DNA from: Roridomyces roridus
Taxonomy: Eukaryota > Basidiomycota > Agaricomycetes > Agaricales > Mycenaceae
Direction of reading: 5' to 3'
Length of the DNA stretch: 30,029 nucleotides
Assembly (NCBI GenBank): GCA_029378245.1
Contig: JARKIF010000318.1
Span: 1-30,029 of the forward strand
The translations under genes were made by a program, and so were the position numbers. Of this stretch, positions 9,111-19,642 are shown piece after piece. Position 1 is the first letter of the stretch, and each line of letters opens with the position of its first letter. The notes beneath the pieces were generated by a model. The model ran no database searches. It was not told the origin of the DNA and saw only the letters and a program-made list of their open reading frames with translations.

Positions 9111-9454
9111 TAATGTGTCAAAGCTGAAACACATATGCCAAAAAGGCACGGATGTAACAACACCTGGTATCCTTGAGCATGGTAACAAGCTACGGCAGTG
9201 CATAATTAGATGACAGATACAGATAGTAGCAGTGCAATAGCACTCACCAGAGGAACGAGGAACCGAGATCTCCGTGTGCTCCTGCATTCACCGTCTACAT
9301 GCAACGACAGTGAGCGCAGGTAATGACAAGGTGTGTGTGACCGACCGGCATGGCTACAACATCGGGGAGAAATCCCGATGTTTGGACCGGAGTTCAGAGT
9401 ACCGGAGATCTGGTAATGGACCAGAGTCCGGTTGGCGTTGGAACGGGACATAAC
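9111..9454. other. Gene-free stretch
   Basis: No convincing gene or repeat seen. Confidence 0.45.
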
Positions 9455-9578
9455 AGGTAGCTGTCATGTAGCCTGGGTCCCCAGTGCTCACTGTTGACTC
9501 CAGGCAAGTACTTTACTGCACTTCAATACAGGAGTTCTCACTGTTGACTCCAGTCCCTAGTTGCTACCTGCTTCAACA
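9455..9578 (-). mobile_element. LTR family B fragment, copy 4 (reverse)
   Basis: It matches the reverse of the B 5' end, from AGGTAGCTGTCATGTAG to CTGCTTCAACA. It is more diverged than the other copies and has a duplicated CTCACTGTTGACTCCAG segment. Confidence 0.6.
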
Positions 9579-9583
9579 AATAG

Positions 9584-9700
9584 CATCAGGAAAAACCGGA
9601 TTTGACAATTTGTGACGGATTGTCGACAATTTGCAACAATCAGACATTCTCAGCAATCCTTGACAATCCTGACAATTCACCGACAATTTGCTACCGATGC
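9584..9700. repeat. CATCAGG-end element fragment rich in GACAATT
   Basis: It begins CATCAGGAAAAACCGG followed by TTTGACAATTTG and further GACAATT units, like 7305-7480. The right end is missing. Confidence 0.5.
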
Positions 9701-10076
9701 TCACTATTCTGGAGTGCACGGCGATGCCTGTGCTCAGTCCTTCATTCACTGAGCTCATTCCCGGGATCCCCGTACCATTGCTCACTAACTGTACTGCCAA
9801 ACTAAAAACTGGAACCAAATCATAAGTAGTATCTGTGCGGCATGCCCGTATTGGAAATCCTGCATGGGGAGAACAAATACTTGAGCGGCACGAGCCCGGG
9901 GGACTTGCGAGGCGAGGGAATTTTCAGCAAGTGCCACCGTTGTTAAGGCATTGCCGAGACGTGGGAGTCTCGGGCAGAGATCACCGAATTTCATCAATCA
10001 ATACGTGGCAACGCCAACTCGGGTACTATTCACTTCTTTCTTCTTGACCACCACCACCCACCACCTTCCTCCCCCT
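9701..10076. other. Gene-free stretch
   Basis: No convincing gene or repeat seen. It ends in a C-rich run (CTCCCCCTT) that is the inverse of the base run after the LTR at 18667. Confidence 0.45.
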
Positions 10077-10334
10077 TGTTGGAATAAGAGGGCCAGAGGA
10101 TGGATGGTCCGCTCGACGAAGTTGACTAAAGGGCAACTAAGAGGAGTATATGAGAAACCAATGTATTCGGGTTCTTTCTCTCTGGAGAATAACTCCAGAG
10201 AGGGAAACTACTTATACAACATGCGGGAGCCGACTAGTAAGCTACTATGAGTATCCAAGGTCCGTTTATCCGATATTGGTACTGCTAATGTAACTATATC
10301 GAGTCGATCTGTCCCACACTGATCTTGGTACATA

Positions 10335-10348
10335 CACCGCCAGAGTGC
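10335..10348 (+). repeat. Left terminal inverted repeat of the transposon
   Basis: CACCGCCAGAGTGC, preceded by the TA duplication. It matches the right terminus with one G/A difference at position 9. Confidence 0.85.
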
Positions 10349-10560
10349 ACCCAGCTGCCGGTCAGCTGGGCGCAAGATGTGTGCCCGATGTTGCTGACAG
10401 ATGGTATCCGGATGGTAGTCGGCTGGATACCAGCTCTCATCTTCAATGGGACCAGGATGGATCCAGCTTTGGCTGGTCACGGCTGGAGCAAGGAGCTGAA
10501 TGCCAGCTGTAGAGTCATCTGGTGTCCGCGCCGCCAGTTACCTGTCGCTCACATGCCAGT
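10349..10560 (+). repeat. Left subterminal repeat region (CCAGCT motifs)
   Basis: At least six CCAGCT, CAGCTGG or GGCTGG motifs in both orientations lie between the terminus and the end of the first gene. In CACTA-type elements such arrays bind transposase; that role here is inferred. Confidence 0.6.
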
Positions 10561-10614
10561 AATAATGTAAAAGTGCATTTAAATTGTATTAAACTTTGTA
10601 TACAAACGGGTGAA

Positions 10615-12045
10615 CTATTGACCAAGGCGTGGGTCGCCCGCGGAGCTAGCGGGAGATGCCACCGCAGCCGCAGCCGCCTCCCGGGCCACCACAGCCTGCA
10701 CCGCCCGTTGAGCCACCTCCGCCGAAACTGGATTGGAGGCTGTCCCCGATGTGGTCGTCGCCGAAGAAGCCCCCGCGGTGGAGGTGCTCGCGTTGGAGGT
10801 GCCGGCAGCGGAGGTGGCCTTGTCGAGTGCCGCGGCATCAATGAGATCGTCAACCTCTTGCTGCAACGTCGGGATGTCGCCGTCGGTGATGTCGTAGTCG
10901 TTCACGCCATGAAGGCGGCGGTCCTCGTCGAGAATGTGACGGAACGCGCTGAAGTGCATCAGAATTTTATTGGGAATCAATGAGTGAGAGAAATACCGGG
11001 CAATTTTACGGGCATCGCCCTTGGCAACCTTGCGAATCTCTGCGAGGTGCGCATCGAGCTTGTCCCAGTACTTGCCACCCGAGTGCTCGAGGTACACCTT
11101 CCGCTGTACAATGTATCAGCGAGAGTGCAAATAAACAAATGGGTAGAAACATACCATGAGTGCGACACGAGCACAAAACTCGATGGTCACAGTGCACTGA
11201 GTACCCGCGACCATGGCCTGGGCCAGCTCGTAGATGTTTTGTTGCTCAGCCGCGGGGGCAGGCTCGGTGTTGCTCCTGGTGATGCCGACACTTGTGCGGA
11301 GCTGTTGATGGGATTAGAGGGAAATAAGATCCAGCCGAAAACATACCAATTTCTTGACTTTCGCCCGGAACTGAGTGAATGCCTCTTGTGTGGCATCTAC
11401 AACCTTGCTCCAGTCAGCCGGGTTATTCTCAATGCCCGGCGGGAGGTCGAATCGGTTCTTCTTGAGGATTGCCTATGCCGAATGAATGAATGAATGAATG
11501 TAAATGAGAAACATGCGACGCACCAACAACATATTAACCGGTCCAGCTCCCTTGTACGCACTGATCTTCGAGGAGTTGAAGATGGCGGCGGCATACTTGG
11601 CGATGTTAAGCTAGTAGAAGTTGTCAGCTAGCCCCCACAGTACAAGACAAACAACTGACCGCTAGATCACTCGACACGACGTACGGCGCCTTTGCCGACA
11701 CAAGCTCCCCGAGTTGATTCGAAAGCTGGTGGATCCCGACGAGAATCTTTGCATCACGCACAGCGTCCAGGTCCTTTGTGCGGGTATTAGTCGTAGTCGA
11801 GCAGGAATGTATACGTCTCTTACCTGGAGCAGGAGAATGGCCTCAGCCGTCTGCTCAGCCCGGAGCTTCTTGCGCTCGGCGTACCGCTCGACGGCCTGGA
11901 TCGCGTTTTGACCTGGGATGATCGAGGTAGGAGCAACGCGGCCCTCCTCGTCGTCGGAGTCGGTCTCGAGACGCCGCTTGTTGGCCGCAGTGGTGCGAGG
12001 AGCCAGCGGCGAGTCTTGTTCCATGGCGGAGAAAACATCGCTCAT
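10615..12045 (-). CDS. Transposon-borne protein of unknown function (394 aa, 6 exons)
   Basis: Splicing six exons (12045-11824, 11773-11660, 11610-11524, 11472-11347, 11301-11155, 11103-10615) gives an uninterrupted frame of 394 aa from MSDVFSAMEQ to the stop. Every junction is GT...AG and the introns are about 45-51 bp. The N-terminal third is acidic and basic (RLETDSDDEE, ERYAERKKLRAEQ). The middle has a helix-rich stretch with YWDKLDAHLAEIRK. The C-terminal about 85 residues are Ala/Ser/Thr-rich. I see no signal peptide, membrane segment or known catalytic motif. From memory, similar proteins sit beside this transposase family in agaricomycetes, usually as hypothetical. It lies divergent from the transposase, 224 bp away. 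A DNA-binding or accessory transposition role is only inference. The start at 12045 was chosen over an upstream ATG at 12093 because MSDVF fits the promoter spacing better. Confidence 0.75.
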
Positions 12046-12269
12046 TGGGCCCGAGGACGAAGGCGAGGAGGAGAACAACTGCATGAGGAACAAAGCTGGG
12101 GAAGAGGATGGGCGATGGGCAATTGAAGACCGTGCAGGCTGGTTTTTATCAAAGCTCGGAGGCGAATGGAAGGGGAAATCTTGATTTGGAGCTTGTGAAA
12201 TGGGTGAAGAGGTTGGGAGGGAGGTGTGGAGAGACCACAGATTGCCGTCGCTTCGAGTCTTTCACATCC
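12046..12269. promoter_or_regulatory. Shared promoter of the two transposon genes
   Basis: The two genes are divergent and only this interval separates their proposed starts. I see no clear TATA box. The region is purine-rich on the plus strand. Confidence 0.45.
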
Positions 12270-15200
12270 ATGCCGCCCAAAGCAAAAAACTTGAGGGAGG
12301 AAGGCAGGCATCCCAGGAAGGCGTCCATCTTCTGTTTAGCTGACGACTTGGCAAATAGATTTCATCTTCAATGCGACGCGAGAGCAGGTGAAGTGTCGGG
12401 CTTGCGGCGTTGGCGCACCAACCGAGCGATGGATGTCCGTCAAAAGTGGAGCATCACACTTGAAGACGCAAGCGCACCAAAAGGCGGTCGAGCAGGCAGA
12501 GTCGGCGAGAATGCAGGCGGAGGCGCTCGCAAAGGAGAGGAGTACAGAGGGAGCGTTGCTGAAGGCAGTGGAAGACCCTCCACCCGCCCCACTGCAAGGA
12601 CCGGTGGCGAGCGCCCTTGCGCGGGGGATGAGTAATGCCGAGCAAGCGATGTGGAGTGGATACCGGGAGCACGGGGCCGAATTTGACGCTGGGGATGACG
12701 GAGGTGACTTCAATTCATCGCATACACGCTTGCGAGACGAGGCGGAGGTCTTCGGCATCCTGAACGCGGAGGGCGTTGCCAAGAGATTGGGGTTTGGAGG
12801 AGCGAGTGTTGCAGAGGAGATTCTGGCGGATGAGGACGAGGATGACTTCCTCAGCGCGATCATGCGAGATGCAGGTGAGTGCAAGAGTCAAGTTGGTTTC
12901 CATCACATGACTTGGACGCGGCAATCAACACGACGCGTCATCTGCGCGACTTGACTCTGCATCTGCGCCTTGGATGGCCGAGTCAAGTCCTGCAGCTCTG
13001 GTGTCCGATCCCGCTGTATTTCATCACTTGGGGCTTGACTGATATCCATTTCCAGGCGTCGACGACCTCCATTCTTCTGAAATTCAAAATCAGGGCAAGG
13101 CTTCCGACTCGCATCACGGCAACGCGGACTCAGAATGGTTCCCTTATCCCAACAAGACGGTAAATTTCCTCTCGCTTCTCGAGCCTCATTCATATTTGAC
13201 CAGATGTTTCTGCTGGACACGCTGGCCAACCTCCCGCGTCTGAGAGTGTCCACATCAGGAAAAGCCTCCCGCGCAATTTGTTGAAACTTTTTGAAATAGT
13301 TTCAACTAATTGCTCAAATTTCCTACCCTTTCAAAGATGTTACATATTATCTTCTTGACGAAAACTTTATGCAATACTTTCTTACAATTTTTCATGGGTT
13401 ACAGCAGAATAGCGGTGACTTTTCCTCATTCCAGTGGACTCAAGACTCATATATAGACCAGCAATGTAAAGGAAGACAAGCTGCATTCAAGGCTACATAA
13501 AGATACATGTGTACTATACTGACAACATTAAGTCCCAGCATCACACCTTGGTCCATGATAAAGTACACAGCAAAATCTGCCAACGGAAGCGCGTGAGCAA
13601 TATAAAAACAACGGCGGCGGAGGTTACACACCAGCGGGGCACGGAGAAGCAGGTGTTGGAAGGATGGCAAGCGGCCGCAGGGTAACGGCTGTTGAGATGG
13701 TTAGCCGAATAGCCCATGCGGAGCAGTGATGGACGTACGTATGATGCTGCCGTTGTCAAGGCGAGAGGCCGCCGCACTCGGGTGTCGAGAGACTCGGACA
13801 TGAAGAGCTGGTTGGACGGAGGGCGACGAAAGGAGAGGGAGAATGAGTAGGTCTCTGGGGGGGAGTGGCATGCATGCATGCATGCGAGTCAGCCAACGGA
13901 CTCGGGCAGAAAACATGGTACGCACCGAGATTCTTGACCAAGCCGGGGCACAGGAGGGTATAGGAAGGATGAGAGCAAGGGAGAGAGTACGGGGATTCAC
14001 GGGATTCGAGACAAGCAGAAGGGGAGGAGGGAGAGAGAAGGGTCTTGAAGGGAGAACATGGCGGGAGGAGACAAGAGGCGAGCGTGTGATCTCCGCAGGT
14101 ATTTATGTCACCCTCGGATCATCCATCAACATGCACACGTTTCCACCTCGGCCACCGTCGGAACAAGCGGATGCGGTAAGCAAGCGGCTCAGCAATGGAC
14201 TTGGAGATATCTTTGACCGTTGCATGACGGGCCCGGCCTAGGTTTAAAAAACTTTCAAAAGCTTTCAACATTCCGCGAACATCTCGGGGTCGATGGCTGC
14301 TCAGCAGATGATTGCGCAGAAATGACTGTTGTGTATTCTGTAATCAGTTTTCAGTGTCCGACAACCCAATTACAACTTGAACCCACCAGGTTCCTGCTTT
14401 CATGAAATGTGAACTTTGCCGGAACATTACCAAAAAGTTTGAAAAACTTTCGAGAATTATCTGCTCGAGAAAAAAAGTTTCAAAAGCTTTCATCAAATTC
14501 TCAGGGAGGTTTTCCCTGATGCAGTTCTCTTATGCGCGTCTTCCTCTGGATTTTGAAAGAGGCAGGCTGCAAGAATGTTCCGTCGTTTGACTATTTCAAA
14601 CGACTTCAGACGCAAATACGCGCGGAGTCCGGTATCCCGAGCATTCCTTGCAAATCCACACTCGGGAACGTGTTTTTCATCAATGACCCGCGCGCAATAA
14701 TTGCTCAGGTACGCCACTGGGCGGTATTTCATTCTTGGGTATCAACTATCGTACCAGGACTGGTCGAACCCTGACGTCCGCAAGCACATCCACGTTTATC
14801 CCGAAATCCCCGAAGACGGAATCATCCGTGAGATTTGGCATGCAGAAAAGTGGCGCAAAGGCATGGATTTGGATTGCCTCAGCCCGATGTACGCTGCCGG
14901 GTCGACTCATTATTATGTGAACGAGATTGCCCAGCTGAAGGATGGCACATTTGTCGTACCGATCCGCTGGGTCATGTTCCGGTCTCAAGTCTTTGCGGAT
15001 GTATACACAGTTTCTTTTAATGAACAGGTGCCTACCTTTTGTCCGTGAGTTAATATCACTGACAAGCTCCTTCAGAACAAAGCCACAATTGAAGATTCAT
15101 GTACAATATTTATCCGCGCGGGAGACCTCGAGAAGAATCTTCTGGATCTTCAGGATGAGAATAAAGTTCCGCAATGGAGTGGTACGTTTCATCTGGTGTT

Positions 15201-18200
15201 CTCCTCACTTTGCTTCATCTCCCATCAATTCAGCTCAAACTGCGAGCACGGCTCATCCAAACCAGATGCCCAATCCCAAACGCACGCTGGCCAAGGGCCG
15301 ACGTTTGTACCACAGCTTCGTCGACTATTTTGGTGACGACGTCTCTGGGAATCAAACCAAGTCTTGGAACAAACACTGGAACGCTTACATGGCTCACCGC
15401 AATCTGCCGCGCCGACTTCTTCTTCAAGAGTTCCATGTTCATTTCGTCTCAACGTCGCCGAACGCAACCATAACCGAGCAGTTTCAGGAATTCAAAAATG
15501 CGGTCGAGTAAAGGATTCAAACCATATTCAGCACCCCGGCTAATGATTTATTTCCTCAGGGCGACCCACGAAGATCCTGTCGAGGTTGACGATGACACCT
15601 GCTTCTGCTTGTATGCCAACGCAGGACCCTCCGATAATCCCATGCAGAGTGAGATCTGCGGACATATAGGCGGCAAGGGCAACCGTTTTTGTCGCAAGTG
15701 CAATGCCGGTGGGACTCAGGCTGAGAAGAAGACGGATGAAGGATATCACGCACTATTTGAGGTACGTTCCCGTTCGTATGTCTCGCTCTCGTTCTGAAAT
15801 AGACTGCACCTCAGGCGGGGAGTCCTCGGTCCAAGCACGAGATCTTGACCAAGTTGGAAAAGCAAGTGCGATTGGCGTGTGCCGGTGCTCCGAATCCCGT
15901 TCAACTGCTTCAAAGAAGTACTGGAGTTAAAGACGCCTATACTCAACATTGGATTGAACAACTTATCTTGCAGTTCCAAGAGCTGAAGAGCGCGGAGCCC
16001 GATAGATCGGATGCCGAAATCGAAGCCGAATTGATTCAGTGGACGCTGGATAACCGGGATAAAATCTACAGTCCTTTCCTCACCATGAAAGGTATTTGAG
16101 GAGCAATTTGGTGGTATATAAATTCATCCGCTTTGCAGGTTTTGACCCCACGAAGAACACACCCGTCGAAATTCTCCACACAATACTGCTCGGTGTCATC
16201 AAGTACGTCTGGCATGTCTCGCACTCCTCGTGGTCCCCGGAAAGCAAGAAGCTCTACTCCGTTCGTTTGCAGTCGACCGAAACGAGCGGGTTGTCAATAC
16301 ACGCAATCCGAGCCAAGTACATCATGCAATACGCCGGCTCTCTCATCGGACGTCAATTCAAGACCATTGTTCAAACCAACACGTTCCATGTTCGCGGGAT
16401 TGTTACAGACCATCAATTCATGGCCTGGAAAGCGGCGGGTGAACTTTCCGCTCTTCTCTGGTGCCCCGAGTTTCGAAATCTCGAAGAGTATCGGGTATGT
16501 CGTGTCTCATTTCTGGGCACAGGGGGGGAGGCATCTTTTCCGCACCGCGGAAATACTTTATTTACGCAACATTTCCGCAGTATTTCCGCAACATTTCCGC
16601 CAGCTCTGAAAATAGGTGATAAAAATCAAAATCTGCCAATTTAGCAGAGAATCTCATGATTATGTAATGAAATCAACACATTTCCGCCATGCGGAAATGT
16701 TGCGGAAATCATGCGGAAATACTGCAGAAATATAAAATTCCCGCTGTGCGGAAAAGTGAGGTTCCCCCCTGTGGGGATCCCTGTCTGCATACCGACCATT
16801 CACATTGCAGAAAGATCTTCGAGTGGCCGTTGCGAATATGCTCGACGTGGTGGCCATGATCGATCCCTCCAAAATCATCACAAAGATCAAGTACCACCTG
16901 CTTGCCCACGTCGAAGAGGATGCGGTTCAATTCGGGCCCCTCGTTGGAGTGGCCACCGAGATTTTCGAGTCTTTTAATGCCATCTTCCGCTACTGCTCAA
17001 TTCTTTCGAACCATCTCGCTCCCAGCCGCGACATTGCACGTCAGCTTGGAGATCAAGAAACTCTCAAGCACTGCCTGACCGGTGGCCGATGGTTCTCCAA
17101 GACGGAAAACGAGTGGCGGGCAGCTGGCTCCGGTGTTCGTGAATTCCTCGTGGCTCACCCAATTCTCCAGCGGCTATTGGGTTGGGCTGAGCCCAAGAAT
17201 CTGAAATCTGGTACGTTACATGCTCGGCTGGATTAATTGACCCATATTTACTATCGCCAGGACATGTGAAGCTGACACCATTGAAACGGCGCCACGGGGA
17301 AGTAATTAGAATGACTCTCGCGCTCAAGGACACTGTCGCATCCAAAGCCATCAATTACGGCTCGTACTTGGCGGAATCAAGCTGGCAGCATTGTTGTATG
17401 GTGGTGAGCGAGGCTTTGGACGAATGCGGCCTCGAATCGTGGGTCTTCTCCAAGTCGGCGGTCGACGAGGTGCGTAAACGATGATTTCTCGATATAAAAC
17501 TTAGCCATTATGTGTTGCAGACGGCCGTGGTCGCCGGGAAAATTGCTACCATCTTGAAGGATGTATCGGGTCAAGCGTTGGTTGTTCTGGAGTTTTTCCA
17601 GGTCTCCGCCAAACGAGACGATGTGTACGGTATGCCCATATTGACCAAGAGGGATTCGGAAATGACATACATGATTGTCCCCTCCTCCGTGCGTGCTCAG
17701 TGAGTTCACTTGCAGTGAAGTTCTGACTTTGAGATAGAGTATAAAATTTAACTTTAATGCTCAGCACGACTGCTCTGCTGCCAACTGCGAGGCCACGGGA
17801 GAGCGGGAGCGAATGCAAGAACGCGTTGCCTCCAATGATATCGAGACATTTATTGTGCACAATCCTCTGGATCGCTACCTGATCAACACTCACGCGTTCC
17901 ACAACGCGCACCTCCTCCGCGCGACTCTCCCACGAGACTTGGTTGCTCCGATTCCAGTCTTTCAAGACCGACGAACAAAGCACGACGAATGCGCGGCCAC
18001 CTTCCGTGTCAACAAGAGTGCCAGAAAGAAGGCCAAAGAGTCGGAGTCGGGTGGCAATAAAAAAACGGCGGGGCGCAAGCGGAAGGCACCCGTACCTCAA
18101 GCAGACTTGGAGGGCGAAGGCGACGCGGCGATGGAGGGTGTGGCTGACGCGTCACAACCCCGGCGAAAGCGTGCCCGAACAGAGCATGCACCGGTGGCCC

Positions 18201-18382
18201 CAAGTTCAACACAGGCGACTCCCCCGGTCCCAGCAACCTCAGGTGGCGATGGGTTGACCGCCGGCCGCAGTAAACGGACAATCACGAAGTCAGCGAGGTT
18301 GATAGAGGCGGAGAAGATGGCTCAGATGAGCTCGGAGTCGTCATCAGACGATGAGCCAGACGATGATGATTCTGATTACTAA
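12270..18382 (+). CDS. CMC-like transposase gene, 14 exons, 5' frameshift and nested elements
   Basis: Exons are about 12270-12874, 13056-13159, 13204-13247, 14525-14708, 14758-15027, 15076-15181, 15234-15507, 15560-15761, 15815-16091, 16139-16494, 16811-17210, 17261-17469, 17521-17688 and 17738-18382. From 12340 to the stop they form one open frame of 1,257 codons. Near the N terminus is a zinc-finger-like motif (CRACG...HLKTQAH). The core has GDDVSGN (15334), PVEILH (16165) and ATEIFESF (16952), which I read as candidate D, E and E catalytic positions by analogy with CACTA/Plavaka transposases. There is also an FCRKCNAGG cysteine motif, and a basic then acidic tail. The likely start, [14 protein letters not shown] at 12270, is one base out of frame with the rest near 12340. 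A 1.27-kb element interrupts exon sequence at 13253 and a MITE swells intron 10. This copy may therefore be inactive. Confidence 0.75.
13253..14521. mobile_element. Nested 1.27-kb element with CATCAGG terminal repeats
   Basis: The ends CATCAGGAAAAGCCTCCC and, in reverse, CATCAGGGAAAACCTCCC start imperfect inverted repeats of about 45 bp. CA flanks both sides (13251-13252 and 14522-14523). Removing the element and one CA restores a sensible exon reading V-S-S-S-L-M-R. The 1.1-kb interior has no identifiable gene. It contains GC-rich segments and a (CATG)n run near 13869. It could be a non-autonomous element with captured host DNA. Confidence 0.65.
16518..16773. mobile_element. 256-bp MITE inside transposase intron 10
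   Basis: Both ends read CACAGGGGGG inward, and about 85 bp of each arm are alignable. Roughly ten TTTCCGCA/TGCGGAAA motifs fill the arms. GGG on both sides may be a 3-bp target duplication. Without it, intron 10 would be about 57 bp, like the other introns. Confidence 0.7.
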
Positions 18383-18391
18383 ATACATTCA

Positions 18392-18563
18392 GTCCAGCTG
18401 TAACACCTGTAGCGGCCCAGTCAATCCAGTTATCTGACCAGCTCTCTGCCAGGTGGGCATGCCAGCTGATCGGGTCAACTGGAAACCAGCCGGCCACCGG
18501 CTGTACCCAGGATACGCATCATCCGTCAGTCAGGTGGGGCTCTCAGCTGGATGCGGGCTGTCG
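18392..18563 (+). repeat. Right subterminal repeat region (CCAGCT motifs)
   Basis: At least five CCAGCT, CAGCTGG or GCCAGC motifs lie between the transposase stop and the right terminus, mirroring the left end. Confidence 0.6.
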
Positions 18564-18577
18564 GCACTTTGGCGGTG
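18564..18577 (-). repeat. Right terminal inverted repeat of the transposon
   Basis: GCACTTTGGCGGTG, the reverse complement of the left end with one difference, followed by the TA duplication. Confidence 0.85.
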
Positions 18578-18666
18578 TAGATATCGTGTATGTAAACGTC
18601 CATGACAATTGCGAGAGGAAAAAGGAACCGGGTACCTAACTGCCAACCCGTTCCCACCATTCAACA

Positions 18667-19642
18667 AGGGGGAGTTCTAGAAAGAACTGAGTGATGTCCG
18701 CAGCCTGACACATGTGACATGGTGAACACCCTCCCTGAAGCCGCGTGGTGCATAGTGGTGTGGTGGCTCAAAGTGAAACGAGCCTCGACAACCGCAGTAG
18801 GCTAGGACCAGCACCTTATTTCAGGAATACCTTCAATAAGTAAGGGCTGGTAGAACTTATGGCAGGCATCACAGGATACAGGAGCAATCAGAGTTATACC
18901 CTATATAGAAGTCTGATCTGATGATACACGAATGTTAATCATCTTCGGCCTTCCCAAGACTCGGCACTGAGCTGCCACTGCAATGGCTTGACACCCAGGA
19001 GCCCGATGGCAAGTACTATTGAGATCGCTGACCCATTCTGGAGGCCATGGGAGGTGTTTCTTCTCCTGGCAACTTATGTACAATTTGCAAGACATCAGAT
19101 CATCAATTGATAATTCCATTAACATGTGTTTGATTGTCCCCATAAGGTATAACTTCAATTGCTCCCGCACTCTGCCAACTGCCTGTAAGATTCACCAGTC
19201 CCTCTTGGTACTAATACCTTCCCCGCAAAAAGTGCCAACAAGGGACTGGTTTGAGTCTACAACCGCAGCAACAGCTTGAAAAAGTAAGAGCGAGGGGTGA
19301 TGATTTTCCCATGAACGTCGTATGCACCCATAGGCACGGCGCGATGGGTGAGCTGCGGGACCCGATCCATCTCTACCGGAGCTCAAGTACTATGAAAATC
19401 GGCCAGACGGCTCACCATAGCAATCACTCTCTGGTTCGAATGGATGAACTCCATGTCCTGCGGATGGATGAGGCTGGTTTTGTTCCTGGAGCACCAGTTA
19501 TTGAGTCCCGTGGTTCTTTGGTTTGGGTACGACAGCTGGTTAAACTTTTTATGTTTTTTTTTTTTTTTGCCAATGAATTTCCAAAGAAAGAGTTGATAGA
19601 GTACAGAATGAATAAAGATACAGGCAATACAGAGAGACAAGG
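18667..19642. other. Gene-free stretch between LTR and histone H2B
   Basis: No convincing gene seen. A run of 16-17 T lies at 19553-19569. The last part is probably the 3' untranslated region of H2B. Confidence 0.45.

Larger units (their letters stand above)
10335..18577 (+). mobile_element. 8,243-bp DNA transposon with TIRs and TA duplication, CMC-like
   Basis: The left end CACCGCCAGAGTGC (10335-10348) and the reverse complement of the right end (18564-18577) agree at 13 of 14 bases. TA flanks both ends (10333-10334 and 18578-18579). Cutting it out restores an LTR A sequence. It holds two divergent genes, a 394-aa protein of unknown function and a transposase. Both ends carry clustered CCAGCT/AGCTGG motifs. 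CAC termini, 2-bp duplication, subterminal repeats and a DDE-like pattern fit the CACTA/Mirage/Chapaev group, but that assignment is from memory of the family and is tentative. Confidence 0.85.
10077..18666 (-). mobile_element. Solo LTR family A, copy 6 (reverse), split by the 8.2-kb transposon
   Basis: Bases 10077-10334 and 18580-18666 join to give a full reverse A LTR, TGTTGGAATAAGAGG...ACCATTCAACA. The break matches the TACATA-GATATC point seen intact in A copy 3. It contains the perfect 10-bp hairpin (10178-10187 with 10093-10102 of the next hundred, that is 10193-10202). The outer flanks are an inverted repeat (CTCCCCCT / AGGGGGAG), not a direct one. Confidence 0.8.

Noticed and set aside
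7305..9700. A CRISPR array, from the repeated GACAATT units
   Set aside because: Units vary in length and spacing and occur in both orientations, and the host is a eukaryote.
10522..10983. A plus-strand coding frame of 153 codons
   Set aside because: It is the antisense of the Ala/Ser-rich last exon of the accessory gene.
13843..14241. A 132-codon gene inside the CATCAGG element
   Set aside because: Low-complexity Arg/Gly-rich composition, no domain, and it overlaps equally open frames on the other strand.
12270..18382. Assignment of the transposase to the KDZ families
   Set aside because: The element has short CAC termini and a 2-bp duplication, and I do not see the KDZ motifs I remember. 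CMC-like fits better but is unproven.
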